NCBI RefSeq assembly: GCF_009741445.1
Contig: NZ_CP046507.1
Coordinates: 4,588,001-4,652,000 of the forward strand
Direction of reading: 5' to 3'
DNA length: 64,000 bases
Source of the DNA: Mycobacterium avium subsp. avium
GTDB taxonomy: Bacteria > Actinomycetota > Actinomycetes > Mycobacteriales > Mycobacteriaceae
This document shows positions 50,521-58,442 of this stretch, one piece after another (the first letter of the stretch is position 1; each line of letters opens with the position of its first letter). The notes beneath the pieces are model-generated. The model had not been told where the DNA came from, did no database searches, and saw only the letters and a program-made list of their open reading frames with translations. Both the position numbers and the translations under genes were made by a program.

Positions 50521-52167
50521 TCACAGCGTTTCGTCGAGCTCACCAAGACGGTTGGTCAGCCGCAGGTTCTCTGAGTAGTCGACCGGGCAGCTGATCAGCG
50601 AGACGCCGTCGTCGTCGAGCGCGGCCCGCAGCGTCGGCAACAGTTCGTCGGCATGAGAGATGCGATATCCCTTGGCGCCGAAGCTTTCTGCGTAGGTGAC
50701 CACGTCGGGGTTGGCGAATTTGACGTAGTAGTGTGCGCCGAGCTCGAGGTCCATCTTCCATTCGATCAGGCCGTAGCCGCCGTCCTCCCAGATCAGCACC
50801 ACCAGCGGGATGCGTTCGCGCACGGCGGTCTCGATCTCCTGGGAGTTCATCAGGAACGCGCCGTCGCCGACCACGGCCAGCACCTTGGACTGCGGCTGGG
50901 CAAGCTTCACCCCGAGCGCCCCGGGCAGGGCAAAGCTCATGGTGGACAAGCCATTTGAGATCAGGCAGGTGTTGCGCTCGTAGGTCGGGTACAGCCGGGC
51001 CATCCACATCTTGGTGGCGCCGGTGTCGACCAGCACCACGTCGCTGCGGCCCAGCGCCGCCCGGGTGTCGGCGACCACCCGCGCCGGGGCCAGCGGATAA
51101 CGCGAATCCTGTTGCCCGCGCGCGAATTCGTCGGTCAGCAGCCCGGAGCCGGGCACGTCGGCGGCGTGCTCGAAACGGTGACCGGACAGCGCGTCGGTCA
51201 GCGCGTTCAGCGAATCGCTGATGTCGCCGATGATGCCCACGTCGACCGAGTAGTGCGCGTCCACCTCGGCCGGGAACCGGTGCATGTGGATGATCTTCTT
51301 GTCGGCCTGCGGGTTGATCCGGACCGGGTCGAACTCCTGCAATTCGTAGCCGACGGCGATGACGGCGTCGGCGTGGTCGAACCCGAAGTTGACGTAGTCG
51401 TGCCGCATGAAGCCCAGCGTGCCGATGCTGTTGGGGTGGTCGTCGGGCATGACGCCCTTGCCGTGGAAGGTGTTGGCCACCTGGATGCCGAACTCCTCGG
51501 AGAAGCGCACCAGCGCCTTGGTGGCATCGGCGCGCGCCGCGCCGTGCCCGGCCAGCACCACCGGGCGCTTGGCGTTGCGCAGGATCTGCGCGGCGCGTTC
51601 CACCTGGCGCGGCGACGGGGCGTCGGGCCGGACCACGTTGCGCGGCAACGGCCCCAGGTCGTAGTCGGTTTCGTCGGCATCGATGTGTTCGGGCACCGCC
51701 AGATACACCGCGGCCGGGCGCTCGGATTCGGCGAGTTTGAAGGCCTTGCGCACCATCTCGGGGATGGCGCGCGCGGTCGGGATGCCGGCCGCCCACCGGG
51801 TGATCGGGGCGAACATCGACACCAGGTCGACGTATTGATGCGACTCCTTGAACTCCCGGTCGTGACCCACCTGCGCGGAGATGGCGACCAGCGGGGTGCT
51901 GTTGGTGGTGGCGTCGGCGACCCCGAGTTGCATGTTGATCGCGCCGGGCCCCAGGGTGGCCGACACCACCGCCGCCCGGCCGGTGACCCGTCCGTACATC
52001 TCGGCCATGAAGGAGGCGGCCTGCTCGTGCCGGGTCAGCACGTAGCGGATCGGTGAGGCGGCCAGCGCCTGCACGAAGCGGATGTTCTCCTCGCCGGGCA
52101 GCCCGAACACGACGGAAACCCCCTCGTTTTCCAGGCACTTGACGATCAGCTCAGCGGCTTTGCTCAT
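50521..52167 (-). CDS. Thiamine-diphosphate-dependent enzyme, acetolactate-synthase-like (possible 2-oxoacid decarboxylase)
   Basis: This 548-residue enzyme has the three-domain ThDP fold. FGLPGEENIRFVQAL is at 21-35, the cofactor-activating Glu48 in RHEQAA, ATLGPGAINM near 90, KESHQYVDLVSMFAPITRW near 108, and the ThDP/Mg motif GDGAFLMNSQEIET near 432. It is closest in look to AlsS-like 'acetolactate synthase large subunit' proteins. Glyoxylate carboligase is excluded because that enzyme lacks this Glu. The cyanobacterial 2-oxoglutarate decarboxylase, paired with succinate-semialdehyde dehydrogenase, belongs to this group, and here the gene is divergent from gabD1 with 80 bases between. The ATG has GGGAGGTG upstream. 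The substrate is inference. Confidence 0.8.
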   Translation of the reverse strand: MSKAAELIVKCLENEGVSVVFGLPGEENIRFVQALAASPIRYVLTRHEQAASFMAEMYGRVTGRAAVVSATLGPGAINMQLGVADATTNSTPLVAISAQVGHDREFKESHQYVDLVSMFAPITRWAAGIPTARAIPEMVRKAFKLAESERPAAVYLAVPEHIDADETDYDLGPLPRNVVRPDAPSPRQVERAAQILRNAKRPVVLAGHGAARADATKALVRFSEEFGIQVANTFHGKGVMPDDHPNSIGTLGFMRHDYVNFGFDHADAVIAVGYELQEFDPVRINPQADKKIIHMHRFPAEVDAHYSVDVGIIGDISDSLNALTDALSGHRFEHAADVPGSGLLTDEFARGQQDSRYPLAPARVVADTRAALGRSDVVLVDTGATKMWMARLYPTYERNTCLISNGLSTMSFALPGALGVKLAQPQSKVLAVVGDGAFLMNSQEIETAVRERIPLVVLIWEDGGYGLIEWKMDLELGAHYYVKFANPDVVTYAESFGAKGYRISHADELLPTLRAALDDDGVSLISCPVDYSENLRLTNRLGELDETL

Positions 52168-52247
52168 CCGACACCTCCCGTTGGCCACGATAGTGGCAGG
52201 CTGGAAGTCGGACGTTTCACCAAGCACGCAGACGAAGGAGGGCCAGC

Positions 52248-53666
52248 GTGCCCATCGCCACCATCAACCCCGCAACCGGCGAGACGGTCAAAACCTTCAC
52301 CCCGGCCAGCGATGCGGAAGTCGATGCCGCCATCGCCCGCGCCTACGAACGCTTCCTCGACTACCGCCACTCCACCACGTTCGCCCAGCGCGCCCAGTGG
52401 GCCAACGCCACCGCCGACCTGCTCGAGGCCGAGGCCGACGAGGTGGCCGCCATGATGACGCTGGAGATGGGCAAGACCCTCAAGTCGGCCAAGGCGGAAG
52501 CGCTCAAGTGCGCCAAGGGTTTTCGCTACTACGCGCAGAACGCCGAGCAGCTGCTGGCCGACGAGCCGGCCGACGCCGGCAAGGTCGGCGCGGCCCGGGC
52601 GTACATCCGCTACCAGCCGCTCGGCGTGGTGCTGGCCGTGATGCCGTGGAACTTTCCGCTGTGGCAGGCGGTGCGGTTCGCCGCGCCGGCGCTGATGGCC
52701 GGCAACGTCGGCATCCTCAAGCACGCGTCGAACGTGCCGCAGAGCGCGCTGTATCTGGCCGACGTCATCACCCGCGGCGGCTTCCCCGAGGGCTGCTTCC
52801 AGACCCTGCTGGTGCCGTCCAGCGCGGTCGAGCGCATCCTGCGCGACCCGCGGGTGGCCGCGGCCACCCTGACCGGCAGCGAACCGGCCGGCCAGTCGGT
52901 GGCGGCCATCGCCGGCGACGAGATCAAGCCCACCGTGCTCGAGCTCGGCGGCAGCGACCCGTTCATCGTGATGCCCTCAGCCGATCTGGATGAGGCCGTC
53001 AAGACCGCGGTCACCGCCCGGGTGCAGAACAACGGCCAATCCTGCATCGCGGCCAAGCGGTTCATCGTGCACACCGACATCTACGACACGTTCGTCGACA
53101 AGTTCGTCGAACAGATGAAAGCGCTGAAGGTCGGCGACCCCACCGACCCGGCCACCGACGTGGGCCCGCTGGCCACCGAGTCGGGCCGCGACGAGATCGC
53201 CAAGCAGGTCGACGACGCCGTGGCCGCGGGCGCCACGCTGCGCTGCGGCGGCAAGCCGCTCGACGGGCCCGGCTGGTTCTACCCGCCGACCGTGGTCACC
53301 GACATCACCAAGGACATGGCGCTGTACACCGAGGAGGTGTTCGGGCCCGTCGCGTCGATGTACCGGGCCGCCGACATCGACGAGGCCATCGAGATCGCCA
53401 ACGCCACCACCTTCGGATTGGGGTCCAACGCCTGGACCAACGATGCGGCCGAGCAGCAGCGCTTCATCGACGACATCGAGGCCGGCCAGGTCTTCATCAA
53501 CGGCATGACGGTGTCCTACCCCGAGCTTGGGTTCGGCGGCGTCAAGCGGTCCGGCTACGGCCGCGAGCTCGCCGGCCTGGGCATCCGCGCCTTCTGCAAC
53601 GCCAAGACCGTCTGGATCGGGTCGTCGAAGAGCGGCGACGCCGGAGGCGGCTCGAAGGTCGAGTGA
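52248..53666 (+). CDS. gabD1: Succinate-semialdehyde dehydrogenase GabD1 (Rv0234c homologue)
   Basis: This 472-residue aldehyde dehydrogenase starts at GTG 52248 with AAGGAGGG five bases upstream. Catalytic Cys266 (NNGQSCIAAKRF), general base Glu232 (VLELGGSDPF) and oxyanion Asn135 (VMPWNFPLWQ) are in place. In M. tuberculosis GabD1 oxidises succinate semialdehyde to succinate with NADP+, completing the 2-oxoglutarate decarboxylase route around the TCA cycle. Here the gene is divergent from an ALS-like ThDP enzyme, an arrangement absent from H37Rv. A strong hairpin follows at 53672. Confidence 0.92.
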   Translation: MPIATINPATGETVKTFTPASDAEVDAAIARAYERFLDYRHSTTFAQRAQWANATADLLEAEADEVAAMMTLEMGKTLKSAKAEALKCAKGFRYYAQNAEQLLADEPADAGKVGAARAYIRYQPLGVVLAVMPWNFPLWQAVRFAAPALMAGNVGILKHASNVPQSALYLADVITRGGFPEGCFQTLLVPSSAVERILRDPRVAAATLTGSEPAGQSVAAIAGDEIKPTVLELGGSDPFIVMPSADLDEAVKTAVTARVQNNGQSCIAAKRFIVHTDIYDTFVDKFVEQMKALKVGDPTDPATDVGPLATESGRDEIAKQVDDAVAAGATLRCGGKPLDGPGWFYPPTVVTDITKDMALYTEEVFGPVASMYRAADIDEAIEIANATTFGLGSNAWTNDAAEQQRFIDDIEAGQVFINGMTVSYPELGFGGVKRSGYGRELAGLGIRAFCNAKTVWIGSSKSGDAGGGSKVE

Positions 53667-53671
53667 CCCGC

Positions 53672-53729
53672 CGAGCAGACGTGAAATCCCCCGACACGCC
53701 GTGACATTGGGGGCTTTTGCGTCTGCTCG
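53672..53729. terminator. Hairpin terminator after gabD1, copy of the acr2 palindrome family
   Basis: CGAGCAGACG pairs with CGTCTGCTCG, followed by two wobble pairs, AAA/TTT, one mismatch and CCCCC/GGGGG around a 16-base loop. The outer right arm GGGGGCTTTTGCGTCTGCTCG (21 bases; key parts GCTTTTGCGTCTGC) is identical to the right arm of the element at 17547-17604, 36 kb away. It separates the convergent gabD1 and R2lox genes. Confidence 0.85.
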
Positions 53730-53732
53730 CCG

Positions 53733-54668
53733 TCACACCGCGGCCAGCGCGCGGGCGTCCTCGTCGGCGAAGGTGTCCTCGAGCTGCACGGGCGTGTAGT
53801 CCAGGTCGATCTCGGCCAGCGGGCGGCCCCGGGCGCTGGCGATGGTGCCGAAGCGCCGCATGCCCTTGTCGCTGGCATAGGCCATGAACTCGTCCACCGA
53901 CAGGTCGAAGGGCATCGGGTCGTAGAGCGCGAAGCCCTCTTCGATCAGGCGCAGCCCGAGCGGCATCAGTTCGTTCATCCGGGTTTCGAAGACGCCCCAG
54001 TTGGCGTCGTCGGCGGCGACGTGCCGGCGGCAGGTGAAGGTGCCCCACGCCATGTGCCGGCGCTCGTCGTCGCCGATGCGCCGCACCAGTTCCTGCATGC
54101 CCGGCAGGATGCCGCGTTCCACGCAGATCTTGTGCCAGCCGAAGTATCCGGTCAGCGCCAGCATGCCTTCGACCATGTGGTTGTAGGTCACCGACGCCCG
54201 CACCTGGGCGGCCGGCGACGGATCGATCGTCAGCGCGTTCAGGCAGTCCGGCAGCTCCTCGTAGAAGATTGTCCGGTAGCTGGGGACGTCGTCGAGGAAG
54301 TGGTGCAGATCGTCGGTGACACCGACGGCGTCCAGCCACATCCGGAACACCTGGACGTGCTTGGCCTCCTCGAAGGCGAACTGGGTCAAATACATCTCGT
54401 CGCCGAGCCGGCCTTCGGCCCGCATCGCGGCCATGAACGGCTGGATGTCCTGGGTCACCGATTCCTCGCCGGCGATGAACTCGGCGCACAGCCGGGTGGC
54501 GTAGCTGCGTTCGTCGTCGGTGAGCCGTTCCCAGTCGGCCCGGTCGCGGGAGAAGTCGATGTCGGCAGGATTCCAGAATTTCGCGTTGCCGCCCGCAAAA
54601 AGCTTGAGCGGCAAGCTGTCCCAGTTGAGACCGCCCTGCACCATCGAGGCGCTTCGGGTTCGGTTCAT
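53733..54668 (-). CDS. nrdB: R2-like ligand-binding oxidase (R2lox), Rv0233 homologue
   Basis: This 311-residue ferritin-like protein carries a hetero-dinuclear Mn/Fe site. Metal ligands fall at the positions known for M. tuberculosis R2lox: Glu68, Glu101, His104, Glu167, Glu202, His205. The two residues that form the unusual ether cross-link in that protein, Val71 and Tyr162, are also present. The family is annotated NrdB in H37Rv but lacks ribonucleotide reductase function; it binds a long-chain ligand and its physiological reaction is unknown. The ATG overlaps the stop of the upstream TetR gene (ATGA), so the two are co-translated. Confidence 0.93.
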   Translation of the reverse strand: MNRTRSASMVQGGLNWDSLPLKLFAGGNAKFWNPADIDFSRDRADWERLTDDERSYATRLCAEFIAGEESVTQDIQPFMAAMRAEGRLGDEMYLTQFAFEEAKHVQVFRMWLDAVGVTDDLHHFLDDVPSYRTIFYEELPDCLNALTIDPSPAAQVRASVTYNHMVEGMLALTGYFGWHKICVERGILPGMQELVRRIGDDERRHMAWGTFTCRRHVAADDANWGVFETRMNELMPLGLRLIEEGFALYDPMPFDLSVDEFMAYASDKGMRRFGTIASARGRPLAEIDLDYTPVQLEDTFADEDARALAAV

Positions 54669-55348
54669 GTGACCTCCTCAGATCGTGGGGTGGCAAAGTG
54701 GGCCGGCGCGGGCGAGAACGCGGCGGCCAGCACCGCGACCAGCCGGCGCACCGCCAGCGCGGGCTGCTCGGGGGTGGGCTCGTCGAGCCCGAGCACCGGA
54801 TCCAGTCCGCGCATGTAGGGGGCCAGCGCCAGGTGCGGGAAGATCAGCAGCAGCAACGACAACAGCGCGTCGGTGTCCGAGTCGGCGCGCAGGTCGCCGC
54901 GCAGCCGGGCGTCGCGCACCAGCGGCCGCAGCACCTCCAGGTAGTGGCGGTGGATGACGTTCTGCACGCTGATCCGGGCCTCGGTGTCGACTTCCAGCGT
55001 GGCCGCGGCGTGCAGCGCCCGCTCGTGCGGGTGGTCGGCGAAGTAGGCCACCCACCCGTCGAGCAGGTCGGTCAGGAATTCGAAGAACGGCCGGGTCGGG
55101 TCGAGCTCGCGGATCAGCTGCTCGATGTAGCCGCGGACCCGCTGGCTGCCGATGTCGGCGATGAACGCATACAGGTCGCGCTTGTCGGCGAAGTACTGGA
55201 ACAGGCTGCCCTTGGCCACGCCGGCCTTGCGGGCGATGACGTTCAGGCTGCCGCGGGAGAATCCGTGCGCGCCGAATTCCGACTCCGCGGCCTCGATGAT
55301 CGCCGCGCGTCGAGCCGGGTCGACGCGCGCCCAAGTGACCGTGGGCAA
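54665..55348 (-). CDS. TetR-family regulator (Rv0232 homologue)
   Basis: This 227-residue protein starts at TTG 55348, which has AGGAGG five bases upstream. It has a TetR helix-turn-helix ([20 protein letters not shown], then [19 protein letters not shown]) and a helical effector domain with [18 protein letters not shown], which suits a hydrophobic ligand. Its stop overlaps the R2lox start, so regulator and enzyme form one transcript. The promoter shows a CRP-type palindrome and a likely autoregulatory operator (55366-55406). Length is near that of Rv0232 (229). Confidence 0.9.
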   Translation of the reverse strand: MPTVTWARVDPARRAAIIEAAESEFGAHGFSRGSLNVIARKAGVAKGSLFQYFADKRDLYAFIADIGSQRVRGYIEQLIRELDPTRPFFEFLTDLLDGWVAYFADHPHERALHAAATLEVDTEARISVQNVIHRHYLEVLRPLVRDARLRGDLRADSDTDALLSLLLLIFPHLALAPYMRGLDPVLGLDEPTPEQPALAVRRLVAVLAAAFSPAPAHFATPRSEEVT

Positions 55349-55365
55349 TGCCGCCTCCTACCTGA

Positions 55366-55380
55366 ATGACCACTGGTCAT
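55366..55380. promoter_or_regulatory. Candidate TetR operator overlapping the transcription start
   Basis: ATGACC-ACT-GGTCAT is a perfect 6-bp inverted repeat immediately downstream of the -10 sequence of the TetR-R2lox promoter and 18 bases before the TTG start. The position would let the TetR protein block its own transcription. Confidence 0.6.
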
Positions 55381-55406
55381 CCTACTGTGAGCAAGCTCAC
55401 AGTCAA
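55379..55406 (-). promoter_or_regulatory. SigA-type promoter with a CRP-type box in the spacer
   Basis: On the minus strand TTGACT (55406-55401) and TAGGAT (55384-55379) are separated by 16 bases. The spacer is filled by the perfect palindrome ACTGTGAGC-TT-GCTCACAGT (55384-55403), which contains TGTGA-N6-TCACA (55386-55401), the consensus for the cAMP receptor protein Crp (Rv3676). Binding between -35 and -10 would be expected to repress. Confidence 0.65.
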
Positions 55407-55460
55407 GGGGGCTGCGGCGGGCGCCTTTGCGTCTTGCCGCCCGGCCCTGCGCGCGCCGAG

Positions 55461-55508
55461 CGTCACGCTGGCGTGACGCCAGAGCCCGACGGTCACGCTG
55501 GCGTGACG
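55461..55508. repeat. Two tandem copies of a 17-bp palindrome
   Basis: CGTCACGC-TG-GCGTGACG (55461-55478) is repeated as GTCACGCTGGCGTGACG (55492-55508) 13 bases later. Each copy is a perfect hairpin arm pair. They lie downstream of fadE4 and may terminate its transcript. Confidence 0.7.
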
Positions 55509-55576
55509 CTCGCCGAGGGGCAGGCGCTCGCCGAGGGGCAGGCGCTCGCCGAGGGGTAGGCGCTCGCGAAGGGGCG
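55505..55576. repeat. Four tandem 18-bp repeats
   Basis: Units at 55505-55522, 55523-55540, 55541-55558 and 55559-55576 share GGCGCTCGCCGAGGGGCA; the first and last differ by a few bases. It ends 17 bases before the fadE4 stop. It looks like a small variable-number tandem repeat that could differ between strains. Confidence 0.85.
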
Positions 55577-55593
55577 TGCGCGCGCCGAGAGCG

Positions 55594-57303
55594 TTAGGGC
55601 CGCATCTGGTAGGCCCCGCTGAGCGGCAGCACCTGCTCCTTCCAGATCTGGTCGTAGCGCGCCGGGTCGTGCACGGGGCGGCGGATCATCCGCATCGCGA
55701 AACGGGCCTGCTGCTCCGTCGTCGCGGGCTTGTCGCTCAACTCGACGGCGTAGGCGTTGAAGTCGCGGACCAGCACGCCGAAGATCTCGTCGATCAGCGC
55801 GTCGTCGACGCCGGACAGCGTCGCCTCCTCCAGAATCAGCTGGGCGTAGGGCACCGTGGCGAACAACTGCCCGACGGCGAAGGCGAAGTCGATGTCCTTC
55901 TGCTGCACCGCATCCGGGGTGGCGCTGGCCAGCATCTCGGCCAGCACGTCGATCTGGGCGCGCAGCAGCGCGACGTTGGGCAGGTGCGCGAAGCCGTCGA
56001 ACGGTGCCCGCCAATCGCCGAACCGCACCTTGCCCAGCCCACCCGTCGGCCCCTGCGCAAACAGGAACTCGTCGTCGGCCGCGTCGTCGCGGCGGCCGAT
56101 CACCGGCAGCTCGCCACTGGGGGCGAACAGGTAGTTGGGCATGAACTTGCCCAGCAGCCCGATGTTGATGTGGACGGTGCCCTCCAGCCGGGGCAGCAGG
56201 CCGATCTCGCGGGTCATCGCCTCGAAGATGGTGTCCTTCTCCACGCCCTTGGCGGCGATGACGTCCCACAGCGCGGTGATGACCCGCTCGCCCTCGCCGG
56301 TGATCTTCGCCTTGGTGAGCGGGCTGTACAGCAGGTAGCGGCGGTCGGTGGCCGAGGCGCTGCGCATGTAGTCGCAGGCCCGGGTGGCGACCAGCCGCAT
56401 CGCCACCAGCCGGGCGTAGGCGTCGATGAGCAGGCGGCGCACATGGCTGAAGTCGGTGACGACGGTGCCGTACAGGATGCGGTTGGACGCGTGCGTGACG
56501 GCCTCGTACATGGCGTGCGTGCACATCCCGACCGCGCCCCAGCCCAGGTTGTATTTGCAGACGTTGACGGTGTTCAGCGCGGCGTGGAAGGCCTCGGGGC
56601 CGCGGTGCAGGATGTCGGCCTCGGTCACCGGGTAGTCGCTCAGCGCGAAGTTGCCGACGTAGTTTTGCGAATTCACCACGTTCTTGATCAGCCGGTACCG
56701 CTCGTGGCGGGAGTCGGCGGCGAAGAACACGTACTCGGAATCCGTTGCGCCGCCGGCGAATTTGCCGAAGGTGGACACCATCCGGGCCACGTTGGCGTTG
56801 CCGATGTAGTACTTCTGACCGGCGGCGGTCCAGCCCCCGCCCGGTGCCGGGGTGAGGTTCATGTCGGTCTGGTAGACGTCCGCGCCGTGCGTCTGCTCGG
56901 ACAACCCGAACGCGAACACCTCGCCGGCCTCGAGCAACCCGGCCGCCTTGCGCTTGGCCTCGTCGTTGCCGCTCATCCAGATCGGGCCCAGCCCCAGGGC
57001 GGTGACCTGGAACGGGTACCAGTAGTTCAGCCCGTAGAAGCCGAGGATCTCGGCGAACCCGCTGATCCGGTAGGTGTCCCAGCGGCAATCGGCCGACCCG
57101 TAGCGCGTCGGGGTCAGCAGCGAGGCGAAGATCCGCTCGCGGCCGATGTGCTCCAAAAAGTCGGAGTACCAGACTCTTTCGTGGTCGTCGGACTTCAACC
57201 GGGCCTTGCCCCGGGACTCGAAGAAGTCGACCGTCGCGGCCATGATCTCCGCCGAGCGGCGATCCGGGTAGCGGCGTTGCAGGTGGTTGGGATTGAGCAA
57301 CAT
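55594..57303 (-). CDS. fadE4: Acyl-CoA dehydrogenase FadE4 (Rv0231 homologue)
   Basis: This 569-residue protein (FadE4: 568 from memory) belongs to a long acyl-CoA dehydrogenase subgroup. Marks are FAFGLSEQTHGADVYQTDMN near residue 130, GWTAAGQKYYIGNANVARM near 155, NLGWGAVGMCTHAMYEAVTH near 252, and EGTVHINIGLLGKFMPNYLF near 370. The catalytic base is not obvious by simple motif. The ATG at 57303 has GGGAG seven bases upstream. It is divergent from php. The acyl substrate is unknown. The tandem repeats at its 3' end are untranslated. Confidence 0.9.
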   Translation of the reverse strand: MLLNPNHLQRRYPDRRSAEIMAATVDFFESRGKARLKSDDHERVWYSDFLEHIGRERIFASLLTPTRYGSADCRWDTYRISGFAEILGFYGLNYWYPFQVTALGLGPIWMSGNDEAKRKAAGLLEAGEVFAFGLSEQTHGADVYQTDMNLTPAPGGGWTAAGQKYYIGNANVARMVSTFGKFAGGATDSEYVFFAADSRHERYRLIKNVVNSQNYVGNFALSDYPVTEADILHRGPEAFHAALNTVNVCKYNLGWGAVGMCTHAMYEAVTHASNRILYGTVVTDFSHVRRLLIDAYARLVAMRLVATRACDYMRSASATDRRYLLYSPLTKAKITGEGERVITALWDVIAAKGVEKDTIFEAMTREIGLLPRLEGTVHINIGLLGKFMPNYLFAPSGELPVIGRRDDAADDEFLFAQGPTGGLGKVRFGDWRAPFDGFAHLPNVALLRAQIDVLAEMLASATPDAVQQKDIDFAFAVGQLFATVPYAQLILEEATLSGVDDALIDEIFGVLVRDFNAYAVELSDKPATTEQQARFAMRMIRRPVHDPARYDQIWKEQVLPLSGAYQMRP

Positions 57304-57428
57304 GGGCGGGCTCCCGGCGGGTACTGGACGCAGACGAGGGTGACGGTAGCGCACCGGCGCCCCCGCCGGGGAGGGCGAAACAAAACGACCTCTGTTGGTC
57401 AGATGCCGGTCGACCTAGCATCAGGGGC

Positions 57429-58409
57429 GTGTCAGAACTCAATACCGCTCGCGGGCCCATCGACACCGCTGCGCTGGGTGTCACCCTGATGCACGAACAC
57501 GTGTTCATCATGACCACCGAGATCGCGCAGAACTACCCCGAAGCGTGGGGCGACGAAGAGCAGCGGGTGGCCGACGCCATCGACCGGCTCAACGAGCTCA
57601 AGGCGCGCGGCGTGGACACCATCGTCGACCTCACCGTCATCGGCCTGGGCCGCTACATTCCGCGCATCGCCCGGGTCGCGGCGGCGACCGAGCTGAATAT
57701 CGTTGTGGCAACGGGGCTTTACACCTACAACGATGTGCCCTTCTATTTCCACTACCTGGGCCCGGGCGCGGAGCTGGGCGGCCCGGAGATCATGACCGAC
57801 ATGTTCGTCCGCGACATCGAGCAGGGCATCGCCGACACCGGCATCAAGGCCGGCATCCTCAAGTGCGCCACTGACGCACCCGGCGTCACTCCGGGCGTCG
57901 AGCGGGTGCTGCGGGCGGTGGCGCAGGCGCACAAGCGCACCGGGGTGCCGATCTCCACGCACACCCACGCCGGGCTGCGCCGCGGCCTCGACCAGCAGCG
58001 GATCTTCGAGGAGGAGGGCGTCGACCTGAGCCGGGTGGTGATCGGGCATTCCGGCGACAGCACCGACGTCGGCTACCTCGAAGAGCTCATCGCCGCCGGC
58101 TCGTATCTGGGCATGGACCGGTTCGGCATCGACGCGATCTCGCCGTTCGAGGACCGGGTGAACATCGTCGCGCAGATGTGCGAGCGCGGCCACGCCGACA
58201 AGATGGTGCTCTCGCACGACGCCAACTGTTATTTCGACGCACTTCCCGAGGAGTTGGTGCCCCAGGTCATGCCGAACTGGCATTACCTGCACATCCACAA
58301 CGACGTGATCCCCGCCCTCAAGCAGCGCGGCGTCACCGACGAGCAGCTGCACACCATGCTCGTCGACAACCCCCGGCGCATCTTCGAGCGCCAGGGCCCC
58401 TATGGGTGA
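57429..58409 (+). CDS. php: Phosphotriesterase-like lactonase Php (Rv0230c homologue)
   Basis: This 326-residue protein has the same length as M. tuberculosis Php. It has the amidohydrolase TIM barrel with a binuclear metal site: His22 and His24 (LMHEHVFI), the bridging carboxylated lysine in IKAGILKCATDA, His of STHTHAG, His of VIGHSGDS, and the final Asp of VLSHDANC. The subfamily mainly hydrolyses lactones (N-acyl-homoserine or delta-lactones) with side activity on organophosphates. The GTG at 57429 is used. It is divergent from fadE4 with 125 bases between. Confidence 0.92.
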   Translation: MSELNTARGPIDTAALGVTLMHEHVFIMTTEIAQNYPEAWGDEEQRVADAIDRLNELKARGVDTIVDLTVIGLGRYIPRIARVAAATELNIVVATGLYTYNDVPFYFHYLGPGAELGGPEIMTDMFVRDIEQGIADTGIKAGILKCATDAPGVTPGVERVLRAVAQAHKRTGVPISTHTHAGLRRGLDQQRIFEEEGVDLSRVVIGHSGDSTDVGYLEELIAAGSYLGMDRFGIDAISPFEDRVNIVAQMCERGHADKMVLSHDANCYFDALPEELVPQVMPNWHYLHIHNDVIPALKQRGVTDEQLHTMLVDNPRRIFERQGPYG

Positions 58410-58442
58410 GCCGGTCCCGCCGATCGGCGGTCCGCGACGAGA

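Noticed and set aside
50521-52167. Glyoxylate carboligase assignment for the ThDP enzyme
   Set aside because: That enzyme replaces the activating Glu with Val, whereas Glu48 is present here, so a normal ThDP mechanism is expected.
39263-52247. Prophage or integrative element
   Set aside because: No integrase, transposase, phage structural gene, tRNA or att-like repeat pair is seen at the edges of the accessory block.
55505-55576. Possible CRISPR-like repeats
   Set aside because: The units are head-to-tail with no spacers, so this is a tandem repeat and not a CRISPR array. No cas genes are nearby.
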